From: Streptomyces armeniacus
GTDB taxonomy: Bacteria > Actinomycetota > Actinomycetes > Streptomycetales > Streptomycetaceae
DNA length: 64,000 bases
Direction: 5' to 3'
Assembly: GCF_003355155.1 (NCBI RefSeq)
Contig: NZ_CP031320.1
Location: forward strand, 4,207,367-4,271,366
The translations under genes were made by a program, and so were the position numbers. Below, piece by piece: positions 16,516 through 25,750 of this stretch. Under the pieces are notes generated by a model. It ran no database searches, had not been told where the DNA came from, and saw only the letters and a list, made by a program, of their open reading frames with translations. Positions within the stretch are counted from its first letter, which is position 1. The number at the start of each line of letters is the position of its first letter.

Positions 16516-16719
16516 ACGGGAGCCCTCCACGGGGTCTCGTCAGTGCCGGCAGATACGAATGCGGCGTGACGAGCCACGCGGGCTCACGTACGGGTGTCTG
16601 CGCTGCCGGTCCCGTGCCCTCGGGGCTCGGGTCCTCGGTGCTCGGGCCTCCGGGCTCGGGTACTCCGGGCTCGGTGGCCCGGAGGTACGGGTGTCCGTGT
16701 CGCAGCGGCGTGCGTGCGC

Positions 16720-17121
16720 CTACGCGGCCGTCCGGATCGGACGGCCCGGTGCCCGGGGCCTGGGGCGCCCGGCGGCGTCGGGGTCGCGCTGCGGCATGAA
16801 GGCCGTACGGAGCTGCCTGTCCCGCAGTGCCGTGCGTATTCGTCCGGGCGGCGCGGAACGCACCAGCCCGGTCCGCGCGGTCAGCGCGCAGACGGTGAGG
16901 GTCAGAGCGAGCGCGGCGGTGGCCGCCGTCGCCGTGGCGAGCGCGAGCGGTGCCGCCAACCCGGTCTGCCCGAGGAGGAATTCAGCGCACAGGAGGAGCA
17001 GCCCGGTCAGCACCGCGTGCACGGCACCGAAACGCCCGGACGCGGTCCGCGCGCCGGACGCGGCGCTCGCAGCCGCGGCCCGCACGGCCGCCGTCGTCGC
17101 GGCCCCGGCCCTTGCGGTCAT
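16720..17121 (-). CDS. DUF6412-type small membrane protein
   Basis: 133 residues from ATG 17121, with GGGGAGGG upstream. Two hydrophobic stretches (AVLTGLLLLCAEFLLG and a long Ala/Leu helix) are followed by a conserved-looking basic tail, RTALRDRQLRTAFMPQRDPD, then Pro/Arg-rich residues. I match this tail from memory to DUF6412 proteins found beside YidC paralogues in streptomycetes. Function unknown; the constant pairing suggests an insertase accessory or client. The 204 bp between this gene and the YidC gene contains only degenerate CGGGCTCGGGT-type direct repeats. Confidence 0.75.
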   Translation of the reverse strand: MTARAGAATTAAVRAAAASAASGARTASGRFGAVHAVLTGLLLLCAEFLLGQTGLAAPLALATATAATAALALTLTVCALTARTGLVRSAPPGRIRTALRDRQLRTAFMPQRDPDAAGRPRPRAPGRPIRTAA

Positions 17122-17282
17122 GTCGCTGCCCTCCCCTCTCACCCGTGACAACGCCCGGCCGCGCGCGCCGGTTCCCGCCGAAGTCCCCGCGTTCCCCGAC
17201 CCGTTCACCCGGCCGCTTACCGGCCCGTTCACCCGGCCGCTCACCCGGCCGCTCACCGGCCCCGGCGCCGCGCCCCCGCGCC

Positions 17283-18755
17283 TCACGCCCCCAGCAGGTG
17301 CGCCACCGCGTGGATCGTCAGGCCCGCCAGCGCGCCCACCACCGTGCCGTTGATCCGGATGAACTGCAGGTCCCGCCCGATGTGCGCCTCGATCTTGCGG
17401 GACGTGTGCTCCGCGTCCCAGCCCGCGACGGTCTCCGTGATGAGCGAGGTGATCTCCTTCCGGTAGGTCGTCACCACGTACTCCGCGGCGCCCTCGACCC
17501 AGCCGTCCACCTTGCCCTGCAGCCGGCCGTCCTCGGCCATCCGCCGCCCCAGCGACAGCAGCGACGCCCGTGCCCGTACGCGCAGTTCGCTCCGCTCGTC
17601 CTCCGCCGCCGCGACGATCATCGCGCGCACCGAGGACCAGGCCGAGGCGATCAGTTCCTGCACCTCGCCGCGCCCGAGGACCTCGCGCTTCAGCCGCTCC
17701 ACGCGCTCCCGCGTGGCCGGGTCGGCGCGCAGGTCCTGGGCGAAGTCCGACAGGAAGCGGTCGACGGCGCCGCGCGCCGGATGCTCCGGCATGTCGCGCA
17801 TCTCGGTGACGAAGCGCAGCAGTTCGCGGTAGACGCGTTCGCCGACCTTCCGGTCCACGAAGCGCGGCGTCCAGCCGGGCGCGCCGCCCGTGACCGCCTC
17901 CATCACCGAGTCGCCGTGCAGTTCGAGCCATTCGGCGGCCCGTACGCACACCAGGTCCACGACGCGGCGGTGCCCGCCGTCGGCGACGACCTTCTCCAGC
18001 ATCGTGCCGAGTCCCGGCGCGATCTCCTGCGCGTCCGCCCGGCGCGTGATGGCCTCGCCCACCACGGCCTGCACGTCGGAGTCGCGCAGCACGGTCAACG
18101 CGCCCCGCAGCGCCGTGGCGAGCTCCTCCGTGACCCGGTCCGCGTGGTCCGGTTCGGCGAGCCAGGCGCCCAGCCTGCTGCCGATGCCCACGGCGCGCAG
18201 CCGGTCGCGTACGACCTGCCCCGAGAGGAAGTTCTCGCCGACGAAGTCGCCCAGGCTGCGGCCCAGTTGGTCCTTCTTCGTGGGGATGATCGCCGTGTGC
18301 GGGATCGGCAGCCCCAGCGGCCGCCGGAACAGCGCCGTGACCGCGAACCAGTCGGCGAGCGCGCCGACCATCCCGGCCTCGGCCGCCGCCGCCACGTACC
18401 CGGCCCAGCCGCCCGCGCCCTCGTTCCGCGCCCAGGTGGCGAGCGCGAACACCACCGCCATCGCCACCAGCGCCCCGGCCGCGATGGCCTTCATACGGCG
18501 CACGCCGCGCTGCTTCTCCCGGTCGGCCGCGGTGAACCCGCCGATGCTCCCGGCGCCCGGACCCCCGCCCGTACCGCCACCGCTCCCGCGCGCACCGCCG
18601 CCACCGCCCGTACTGCCCGTAACGCCCCCGCCCGTGCCCGTGCCCGTGCCCGGAGCACGGTCCGTGCCGGCACCCGGGCGCCCCGAGCCGCTTGTGAGCG
18701 CGCTCACATGACCGCGCTCATCCGCGGTGCTTTCACCGGCTTTTGACCGTTCCAT
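17283..18755 (-). CDS. DUF445 family membrane protein
   Basis: About 490 residues. ATG 18755 (GGTGGAG upstream) is preferred to the ATG at 18788, which has no ribosome site. The order is a low-complexity Gly/Thr/Ala N-terminus (about 25-70), a membrane helix (MKAIAAGALVAMAVVFALATW), a second helical segment (MVGALADWFAVTALFRRPLGLPIPHTAIIP, a DUF445 hallmark, positions split by the helix boundary), a long helical cytoplasmic domain, and a C-terminal helix (NGTVVGALAGLTIHAVAHLL). DUF445 proteins are inner-membrane proteins of unknown function, some linked to envelope stress. Confidence 0.9.
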   Translation of the reverse strand: MERSKAGESTADERGHVSALTSGSGRPGAGTDRAPGTGTGTGGGVTGSTGGGGGARGSGGGTGGGPGAGSIGGFTAADREKQRGVRRMKAIAAGALVAMAVVFALATWARNEGAGGWAGYVAAAAEAGMVGALADWFAVTALFRRPLGLPIPHTAIIPTKKDQLGRSLGDFVGENFLSGQVVRDRLRAVGIGSRLGAWLAEPDHADRVTEELATALRGALTVLRDSDVQAVVGEAITRRADAQEIAPGLGTMLEKVVADGGHRRVVDLVCVRAAEWLELHGDSVMEAVTGGAPGWTPRFVDRKVGERVYRELLRFVTEMRDMPEHPARGAVDRFLSDFAQDLRADPATRERVERLKREVLGRGEVQELIASAWSSVRAMIVAAAEDERSELRVRARASLLSLGRRMAEDGRLQGKVDGWVEGAAEYVVTTYRKEITSLITETVAGWDAEHTSRKIEAHIGRDLQFIRINGTVVGALAGLTIHAVAHLLGA

Positions 18756-18928
18756 CCGCTCCACCTGTCCGGGCCGCCCTTCCCCCATTGTCCCAATCCG
18801 CTCTGCGGAGGGAACGAACGACGGGTTCCCTGCGTCTTCGCGGGCGAGGCGACTCCCCCACCCGTGGGATCATGTACGCCGATCACTCGGAGCCCCGGGC
18901 TCCGTCTGCCCGAGGGGATTCACCGAGC

Positions 18929-20239
18929 ATGACCAGGAACATGGGTTATGCCCTGCTGGCCGGACTGGCGGCCGTTGTGGTGCTGGTCTCGACCGCGATA
19001 TTCATCGGAGTCGGCGGCGGCGAGGACGGTTCGGACGCGGCGCCGCCGCCCCGCAACCCCGCGGACCCGGCCGGGTCCGGCACCTGGGTCGGCACCTGGG
19101 CAGCCCCCGCCACCGGGGCCGAGCCGCAGACCCGCCGGGCCGGCAGCGCCGACACCACCGTCCGGAACGTCGTGCACACCTCCGTCGGCGGCACCCGTGC
19201 CCGTGTCCGCCTCTCGAACCTCTTCGGCAACGGCCCGCTCACGGTCTCCCACGCCACCCTCGCCCTCGCCGCCGCCCCCAGCAACCCGACCGCCGCCGCG
19301 GGCAGCATGCGGACCCTCACGTTCGGCGCGAAGCGCGCCGTGACGATCCCCCCGGGCGGCGAGGTGACCAGCGACGCCGTACGCCTCAACGTGCCGTCCG
19401 CGGCCGACGTCCTGGTCAGCGTCTACACGCCGGAGCCGGCCGGCCCCGTGACCCACCACTCGTACGCCCGCCAGACCAGCTACGCCTCGGAGGGTGACCA
19501 GGCCGCGGACGTCGCGGGGAACGCGTACACCGAGCAGGTGCCGTACTGGCGCTACCTCACCGGCGTCGACGTCTGGAGCACCGAGGCCGAGGGCTCCGTC
19601 GTCGTCATGGGCGACTCCCTCACCGACGGCGTCGCCTCCAGCCCCGGCGCGAACCGCCGCTGGACCGACTTCCTCGCCGAACGCCTCCGCACCGAGCGGG
19701 ACGCGCCGCGCTACAGCGTGCTCAACAGCGGCATCAGCGGCAACCGCATCCTCACCGGCGGCAGCAAGCGCCCGCCCCTGAACAACCCCAGCGGGCTGAG
19801 CCGTATGAAGCGCGACGCCCTGTCCCAGACGGGCGTGAAGGCCGTCATCATCGAGCTGGGCCTCAACGACCTGCTCCGTACGCCGCGCGTGCTCGACTCG
19901 GACAGGATCGTGCAGGGGCTCAGGGAGCTCGTACGGCAGGCGCACGCGCAGGGCGTACGGGCGATCGGCGGCACGCTCACGCCGTTCGGGCGGCACCGGG
20001 GCTACGACCCGCGGGTGGACGCCGTACGGCAGCAGGTGAACGAGCAGATACGCTCCGGCAAGGTCTTCGACGCGGTGATCGACTTCGACGCCGCCCTCCG
20101 CGACCCGGCGCACCCCGAACGGCTGCGGACGGCGTACGACTCGGGCGACCACCTGCACCCGAGCGACAACGGCTACCGCGCGATGTCGGAGGCCGTGGAC
20201 CTCAAGCTCCTCAAGAGCTCCACCGCGGCGAAGCTCTGA
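18929..20239 (+). CDS. SGNH/GDSL-family esterase or lipase, membrane-anchored
   Basis: About 436 residues from ATG 18929, which has GAGGGG 11 bases upstream; an in-frame ATG at 18872 is the alternative. An uncleaved or signal helix (GYALLAGLAAVVVLVSTAIFIG) leads to an N-terminal beta-rich domain (GTWVGTWAAPATG ... RVRLSNLFGN) and an SGNH hydrolase domain. The catalytic blocks are VVMGDSLTDGV (Ser), NSGISGN (Gly), IIELGLNDLL (Asn) and HLHPSDNGY (Asp/His). It acts outside the membrane on an unknown ester, possibly a lipid or acetylated polysaccharide. It is convergent with the ABC exporter operon. Confidence 0.93.
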   Translation: MTRNMGYALLAGLAAVVVLVSTAIFIGVGGGEDGSDAAPPPRNPADPAGSGTWVGTWAAPATGAEPQTRRAGSADTTVRNVVHTSVGGTRARVRLSNLFGNGPLTVSHATLALAAAPSNPTAAAGSMRTLTFGAKRAVTIPPGGEVTSDAVRLNVPSAADVLVSVYTPEPAGPVTHHSYARQTSYASEGDQAADVAGNAYTEQVPYWRYLTGVDVWSTEAEGSVVVMGDSLTDGVASSPGANRRWTDFLAERLRTERDAPRYSVLNSGISGNRILTGGSKRPPLNNPSGLSRMKRDALSQTGVKAVIIELGLNDLLRTPRVLDSDRIVQGLRELVRQAHAQGVRAIGGTLTPFGRHRGYDPRVDAVRQQVNEQIRSGKVFDAVIDFDAALRDPAHPERLRTAYDSGDHLHPSDNGYRAMSEAVDLKLLKSSTAAKL

Positions 20240-20268
20240 CCCTCCGGGACCACGAGGGCCGTACGGGC

Positions 20269-21333
20269 TCAGCCCGCGGTCCCGGCCCCGGACCCGGTTC
20301 CTGCTCCGGTCCCGGTCCCGGTTCCGGCCTCAGCCCCGGTCCCGGCCGCCGCCTCCGCGTCCGGCCTTTGCTGCGCGTACATCCTGGCGATCACGTCCTC
20401 GATGTCCGGCTCCCGCAGCGACAGGTCCACCAGCGGGTAGTCCGCCGCGATCCGCGACACGATCGGCGCCGCGCTCGCCGCCGCCGCGAACGCGAGCCAC
20501 TGCCGCGGCCCCTCCGTACGTACGGTCCGCGCGCCCGGCACTCCCTCGATGGGCGGCAGTTCCCGCTCGAGGTCCACCACCAGGGTGCGTTCGCTCTCCC
20601 CCACCTCGTGCAGGCCGGCGAGCGCGCCGTCGTACATCAGATGCCCGTGGTCGATGACGATCACGCGCTTGCACAGCTGCTCGATGTCGGTCAGATCGTG
20701 GGTGGTCAGCAGCACGGTGGTGCCCTGCTCGGCGTTGAGGTCCTGGAGGAAGCTCCGCACCTGCGCCTTGCTGATCACGTCGAGACCGATCGTCGGCTCG
20801 TCCAGATACAGCACCTCCGGGTCGTGCAGCAGCGCCGCCGCGATGTCCGCGCGCATCCGCTGGCCGAGCGAGAGCTGCCGTACGGGCACGTCCAGCAGTG
20901 CGCCCAGGTCGAGGAGTTCGATGCACCGGTCGAGGTTCGCGCGGTACCGCTCACCCGGGATCCGGTAGATGCGCCGCACCAGCGCGTACGAGTCGCGCAG
21001 CGGCAGGTCCCACCAGAGCGTGGTGCGCTGCCCGAAGACGACGCCGATCCGGCGCGCCAGCCGCGTACGTTCCCGTGGCGGGTCGATCCCGGCGACCCGC
21101 AGCCGGCCGCCGCTCGGGGTCAGGATGCCGGTGAGCATCTTGATGGTGGTCGACTTGCCGGCGCCGTTGGGGCCGATGAAGCCGACCATCTCGCCGCGCG
21201 GCACCGTGAAGCTGATGCCGTCGACGGCGCGCACCTCCCGGCGCTCCCGCCGCAGCACGCCGGTCCGGCGGCGCACCTGGAACACCTTCTCGAGACCGTC
21301 GGCCTCGATACAGGCCTCAGAACTCGTCTGCAC
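20269..21333 (-). CDS. ABC-2 exporter ATP-binding protein
   Basis: A 354-residue ATPase, the last gene of a three-gene exporter operon. Walker A is GPNGAGKSTT, the Q-loop region is GVVFGQRTTLWWDLP, the signature is LSLGQRMRAD and Walker B is VLYLDEPTIGLD. The C-terminus ends in a low-complexity Ala/Gly/Thr tail. It belongs with the DrrA/NatA-type ATPases that energise ABC-2 permeases. The substrate is unknown. Permease genes lie directly upstream, 16 bp away. Confidence 0.94.
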   Translation of the reverse strand: MQTSSEACIEADGLEKVFQVRRRTGVLRRERREVRAVDGISFTVPRGEMVGFIGPNGAGKSTTIKMLTGILTPSGGRLRVAGIDPPRERTRLARRIGVVFGQRTTLWWDLPLRDSYALVRRIYRIPGERYRANLDRCIELLDLGALLDVPVRQLSLGQRMRADIAAALLHDPEVLYLDEPTIGLDVISKAQVRSFLQDLNAEQGTTVLLTTHDLTDIEQLCKRVIVIDHGHLMYDGALAGLHEVGESERTLVVDLERELPPIEGVPGARTVRTEGPRQWLAFAAAASAAPIVSRIAADYPLVDLSLREPDIEDVIARMYAQQRPDAEAAAGTGAEAGTGTGTGAGTGSGAGTAG

Positions 21334-21349
21334 CCCTGTCCCCTCCCTC

Positions 21350-22165
21350 TCAGCTTCCCGTGCTCTGGTAGCCGCGCAGCCCCGCGCGCCAGACCAGGCC
21401 CGCCACCGCGCAGCACAGCGCGGCGACCGCCGGGGACGCGAAGTCCACCCAGCCCGGCAGCCGCAGCGGGTCGTCCCGGCCCAGCACGTGGAGCGCGGGC
21501 AGCCAGTTGACGAAGGCCAGCGGCACCACGAACGTCACCCCGCGCAGCAGTTCGCTCGCGAAGACCGTCGGCGGGTACTGCAGCATGGTCGTGCCGCCGT
21601 ACGTGAACGAGTTCTGCACCTCCGCCGCGTCCCGCGCCCAGAACTGGAACGCGCCGCCCAGCACGAACACCGACCCGAAGATCGCCGCGCCGCTGACCAG
21701 CATCACCGGCACCAGCAGCAGCCGCCCCGGCGTCCAGTCGATGTCCAGCGCGGTCACCGCCCAGCCCAGCATCAGCAGCGCCTGCAGCAGCCGCCCCATC
21801 CTGCGCAGCGCGAAGCGGTCGGCGGCCACCTGGGCCAGCACCGGAACCGGGCGTACGAGCAGGGTGTCCACGGTGCCGTCGCGTACGCGCGTACCGATCC
21901 GGTCGAACGAGCCGAGCAGCAGGTCGGCGATCCCGAACGCGGCGCTCGACGTGCCGTACAGGAACGCCACCTCCGGCAGCGTGAAGCCGCCGAGCGTGTC
22001 GATGTGCGTGAACATGATGAGGATGGCGAGGAAGTCGAGCACGGTCGTCACGAAGTTCCCCAGCACCATCAGCACGAACGAGGTGCGGTACGTCATCGTC
22101 GAGCGCACCCACATGGCGACGATGAACCCGTACGCCCGCGTGCCCCACCACAGCCGCTCAACCAC
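21350..22165 (-). CDS. ABC-2 exporter permease subunit 2
   Basis: A 271-residue membrane protein with six predicted helices and the short, Arg-rich cytoplasmic N-terminus (VERLWWGTRAYGF) of ABC-2-type permeases (PF06182-like). Its start lies inside the end of the preceding permease gene (8-bp overlap), so the two are translationally coupled and probably form a heterodimeric channel. Confidence 0.9.
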   Translation of the reverse strand: MVERLWWGTRAYGFIVAMWVRSTMTYRTSFVLMVLGNFVTTVLDFLAILIMFTHIDTLGGFTLPEVAFLYGTSSAAFGIADLLLGSFDRIGTRVRDGTVDTLLVRPVPVLAQVAADRFALRRMGRLLQALLMLGWAVTALDIDWTPGRLLLVPVMLVSGAAIFGSVFVLGGAFQFWARDAAEVQNSFTYGGTTMLQYPPTVFASELLRGVTFVVPLAFVNWLPALHVLGRDDPLRLPGWVDFASPAVAALCCAVAGLVWRAGLRGYQSTGS

Positions 22166-22970
22166 CCTGCACCACCACCTTCGTGGTCGCGACGGACTGC
22201 AGCGCGCGCCCCGCCAGCAGCAGCACCAGCGCCCAGCCGGCCTGGAACCCGAGCGCGCCGGCCAGCCCGGCCAGGCCCTGCCGTTCCTCCAGCAGGACGT
22301 CCGCGGGCACCTGGAGCATCGCCGCCCAGGGCAGCTGGCGGGCGATCTCGCCGAACGCGCCGGGGAAGACGGTGAGCGGCAGCAGCATGCCGGAGAAGAA
22401 CATGCTGAGCAGCGTGCCGAGGGTGCTCAGGCCGCTGCCGTCCAGCAGCCAGAACGCGCTCAGCGCCAGCAGGTAGCGGAAGCCGAAGCCGACGACGACC
22501 GCGAGCCAGGTGGAGACCAGGAACATCAGCCAGGTCAACGGGGAGGAGGGCAGCGCCAGTTCGAAGGCGAGCGCGCCGGCGGCCATCGGTACGATGCCGC
22601 GGCCGAGCAGGTGGAACGCCGCCCGGCCGATCTCGGAGGCCAGCCACCACAGCTGGAGGTCCACCGGGCGGTACAGGTCGATCGACACGTCGCCGGTGCG
22701 TATCCGGTCCTGGATCTCGTCCTGGGCGCCGCCGCCGATCAGCGCGACCGCGGCGAGCAGGGCCTGGCCCGTCCAGACGAACGTCAGCGCCTGCGGCTGG
22801 TCGTACCCGCCGAGCTGGGGGCGGGCCGTCCACAGGGCGGTGTAGGTGTAGGCGACGATGAAGCCGAAGACCGTGTTGGTGAACACACCGGCGACGGTGG
22901 CGACGCGGTATGTCGCGTACCGGCGGAAACTACTGCCCGCGACCGTGAAATAGAGCCGCGCGCGACGCAT
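22158..22970 (-). CDS. ABC-2 exporter permease subunit 1
   Basis: A 270-residue membrane protein, first gene of the exporter operon. It begins RRARLYFTVAGSSFRRYATY and has about six helices. It is homologous in layout to the permease encoded just downstream. The operon promoter should lie in the 263-bp divergent region shared with the penicillin-binding-protein gene. A TATACG hexamer (about 23045-23050) is visible there, but I could not assign it a direction with confidence. Confidence 0.9.
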   Translation of the reverse strand: MRRARLYFTVAGSSFRRYATYRVATVAGVFTNTVFGFIVAYTYTALWTARPQLGGYDQPQALTFVWTGQALLAAVALIGGGAQDEIQDRIRTGDVSIDLYRPVDLQLWWLASEIGRAAFHLLGRGIVPMAAGALAFELALPSSPLTWLMFLVSTWLAVVVGFGFRYLLALSAFWLLDGSGLSTLGTLLSMFFSGMLLPLTVFPGAFGEIARQLPWAAMLQVPADVLLEERQGLAGLAGALGFQAGWALVLLLAGRALQSVATTKVVVQGG

Positions 22971-23233
22971 CCTTTTCCGCTCCTCCCCCGTCTACTGAGT
23001 AGCACTTCCGTACGAAACCGAAGCGACGCCAAAGCGCTTGAGCCTATACGACCGGGTGCGCGGGCAGCCAAGGGTTTTTTCGCCGGGCCGGGTGAGACCC
23101 GTACGCCGCCCAGCGCAGCGCGGGGAGGTCTCGGGTGCCGCCGTTGGCCGGTGATCGGCACGGATGATGCGACAGTGGGTTACGGGGCGTACGACACGAA
23201 TCGCCCGGCCCTGGACGAGGAGTGCCTGCAGAG

Positions 23234-25591
23234 ATGAGTGACGAGCCGAACGACACGGCGCAGGGCCGTGCCGAGAGCCCCGAGCCGGGCCTGGACGCCC
23301 CGGCTCCGGGCGGCGCGGGCGCGGGCCGCCGTACCGGCTGGCGGCGGCTGATCCCGACCTGGCGGATGGTCGTGGGCTCCGCCCTGCTGATCGTGCTCCT
23401 GCTCTCGGGCGGCCTGGTCGCGGGCTACCTCCTCGTCGACATCCCGGCGCCGAACCAGGCGGCGGCGGCACAGAACAACGTGTACCTCTACTCCGACGGC
23501 ACCCAGATCGCCCGCGACGGCGAGATCAACCGGGAGAACGTCACCCTCTCCCAGATCCCCAAGACAGCCCAGCGCGCCGTCCTCGCCGCCGAGGACCGGA
23601 ACTTCTACAACGAGTCGGCCGTGGACCTCAAGGCCATGGCCCGCGCCGGCTGGAACATGGTCACCGGCGGCGGCAAGCAGTCCGGTTCCACGATCACCCA
23701 GCAGTACGTGAAGAACTACTACCTGACGCAGGAACAGACCCTCACCCGCAAGGCCAAGGAGTTCTTCATCGCGCTGAAGCTGGACAACGAGGTGAGCAAG
23801 GACGAGATCCTGCTCGGCTATCTCAACACCAGCTACTTCGGCCGGAACGCGTACGGCATCCAGGCCGCGGCGCACGCGTACTACGGCAAGTCCGCCGTGG
23901 ACCTCACCACCGCCGAGAGCGCCTATCTGGCCGCGCTGGTCAACGCCCCCGGCGCGTACGACACCCGCGCGCACCCGGAGAACAAGAAGCGCGCCCTCGC
24001 CCGCTGGGACTACGTGCTGGACGGCATGGTCGAGAAGGGCTGGCTCAGCCAGTCCAAGCGGGACGCCATGGAGTTCCCCGAGCCCGGCCCGATCAAGCCG
24101 CCCAACGCCCTGTCCGGGCAGCGCGGTTACCTCGTCGAGGCCGTGAAGAACTACCTCATCGACAACGGCATCGTCGACGAGCGGCGGCTCGCCTCGGGCG
24201 GCTTCCGGATCACCACCACCATCGACCGGAAGAAGCAGGAGTCGATGGTCAAGGCGGTGGACGAGAAGCTGATGTCGCAGCTGAGCGACGACCGGAAGGT
24301 GGACAAGTACGTCCGCGCGGGCGGCACCTCGATCGACCCGAAGACCGGCGAGGTCGTCGCGATGTACGGCGGCAAGGACTTCGTCAAGCAGTACGTGAAC
24401 AACGCCACCCGCCGCGACTACCAGGTGGGCTCCACGTTCAAGCCGTTCATCTACACCTCCGCGGTGCAGAACGAGTCCACCACCCAGAGCGGCGAGCCGA
24501 TCCACGCGGACACCGTCTACGACGGCACCAACAAGCGCCAGGTCATGAGCGACGGCCGGCCCACCGACTACGCGCCCGCCAACGAGGACGACCGCAGCTA
24601 CGGCCAGATCCCGGTGACCACGGCCATGGACAAGTCCGTGAACTCGGTCTTCGCGCAGATGGGCGTGGACGTCGGCCCGCAGGAGGTCAAGGACACCGCG
24701 ATCGATCTGGGGCTGCCCAAGGAGACGCCGAACATGCCGGCCGACGGCTCCATCGCACTCGGCGTCTCCACCGCCTCCACGCTGGACATGGCGGAGGCGT
24801 ACTCCACGTACGTACGGCACGGCATGCACCGCGACCACAGCCTGGTGAAGAAGGCCACCCGGGGCGGCGAGGTGATCAAGCTGCCCGGCCGTGAGGCCAA
24901 ACGGGCCGTGGACCGCGAGGCGGCCGACTCCACCACGTCGATCCTGCAGAGCGTCGTCGAGGGCGGCACCGGCACCGCCGCCCAGGCCGCCGGCCGCCCG
25001 GCGGCGGGCAAGACGGGCACGGCGGAGGAGGACAGGGCGGCCTGGTTCGCGGGCTACACGCCGGAACTGGCCACCGTCATCAGCGTGATGGGCCAGAACC
25101 CGGAGGGCGGGCACGAGCCGCTGTACGGCGCCGGCGGCCTCCCCCGCGTCAACGGCGGCGGCTTCCCCGCCGAGATCTGGGGCGCGTACACGGCCGACGC
25201 GCTCGACGGCAGACCCGTCACCGACTTCGACCTGGAGACCGACGACGGCGAGACCGACCTGCCGTCCGTGCCGCCGTCCAGCGAGGGCCCGCCCACCGAC
25301 GGGCCGCCGGACGGCGACCAGCCCACCGGACCGCCCACGGACGGGCCGCCCACCGACGGTCCTGAGGAGCCGAGCCCGCCGGACGACCCCAGCCCGCCGG
25401 ACGACCCCAGCGGCCCGGGCATCCCGCCGACGGGCGGCCTCGAGGGCGGTACGACCGACGGCGGAACGACCGGTGGCGACCCCGGCGGCGCGGGCGGCGC
25501 CGACGGCGGCACCACCGGCGATCCGGGCGGCGGTACGACGGGCGATCCCGACGGCGGCACCACGCAGGGCACGGGCGGCGGGCCGGGCTGA
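23234..25591 (+). CDS. Bifunctional class A penicillin-binding protein
   Basis: About 785 residues from ATG 23234; GAGGAG sits about 12 bases upstream, whereas the GTG at 23222 overlaps that ribosome site. A cytoplasmic Pro/Gly-rich tail and one membrane helix (MVVGSALLIVLLLSGGLVAGY) lead to a GT51 transglycosylase domain (AAEDRNFYN with the catalytic Glu, GSTITQQYVKNYYL) and a transpeptidase domain with GSTFKPF (SxxK), KSVNSVF (SxN) and AGKTGTAEE (KTG). The last 130 residues are a disordered Pro/Asp/Gly/Thr-rich wall-facing tail built from short repeats. It polymerises and cross-links peptidoglycan. From memory this corresponds to SCO2897. Confidence 0.96.
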   Translation: MSDEPNDTAQGRAESPEPGLDAPAPGGAGAGRRTGWRRLIPTWRMVVGSALLIVLLLSGGLVAGYLLVDIPAPNQAAAAQNNVYLYSDGTQIARDGEINRENVTLSQIPKTAQRAVLAAEDRNFYNESAVDLKAMARAGWNMVTGGGKQSGSTITQQYVKNYYLTQEQTLTRKAKEFFIALKLDNEVSKDEILLGYLNTSYFGRNAYGIQAAAHAYYGKSAVDLTTAESAYLAALVNAPGAYDTRAHPENKKRALARWDYVLDGMVEKGWLSQSKRDAMEFPEPGPIKPPNALSGQRGYLVEAVKNYLIDNGIVDERRLASGGFRITTTIDRKKQESMVKAVDEKLMSQLSDDRKVDKYVRAGGTSIDPKTGEVVAMYGGKDFVKQYVNNATRRDYQVGSTFKPFIYTSAVQNESTTQSGEPIHADTVYDGTNKRQVMSDGRPTDYAPANEDDRSYGQIPVTTAMDKSVNSVFAQMGVDVGPQEVKDTAIDLGLPKETPNMPADGSIALGVSTASTLDMAEAYSTYVRHGMHRDHSLVKKATRGGEVIKLPGREAKRAVDREAADSTTSILQSVVEGGTGTAAQAAGRPAAGKTGTAEEDRAAWFAGYTPELATVISVMGQNPEGGHEPLYGAGGLPRVNGGGFPAEIWGAYTADALDGRPVTDFDLETDDGETDLPSVPPSSEGPPTDGPPDGDQPTGPPTDGPPTDGPEEPSPPDDPSPPDDPSGPGIPPTGGLEGGTTDGGTTGGDPGGAGGADGGTTGDPGGGTTGDPDGGTTQGTGGGPG

Positions 25592-25674
25592 CCGGGGCGG
25601 GAGGGGAGGCGTACGAGCTCCCGCTCGCACACACGTACGCCCGCCGCGCGCCGGATTTGCTACGGTGTGAGGGA

Positions 25675-25716
25675 ACCCGACGAGACGCGCCGTACCGGGT
25701 CACGCAAAGACGACGC
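25675..25716 (+). promoter_or_regulatory. Guanidine-III (mini-ykkC type III) riboswitch
   Basis: Upstream of the SMR exporter gene. Five-base stem ACCCG (25675-25679) with CGGGT (25696-25700) encloses ACGAG and GCGCCGT. After TCACGCAAAG comes ACGACGC, which would pair with GCGCCGT as the pseudoknot (6 of 7 pairs, one C-A mismatch). The order and bases closely match the guanidine-III riboswitch of Thermobifida fusca as I remember it (ACGAG, GCGCCGUACC, GGUCA, AAGACG). The exporter ribosome site (GGAGG 25739-25743) follows 22 bases later, so guanidine binding probably exposes it. Confidence 0.8.
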
Positions 25717-25750
25717 ACCCCGTAAGAGACCGATTCACGGAGGTGCCGTC

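Noticed and set aside
23180..25630. An 816-codon minus-strand open frame opposite the penicillin-binding protein gene, and many similar long antisense frames
   Set aside because: In DNA this GC-rich, frames opposite real genes stay open by codon bias. These products are Arg/Gly/Val/Ala-rich without domains, while the opposite strand encodes recognisable families.
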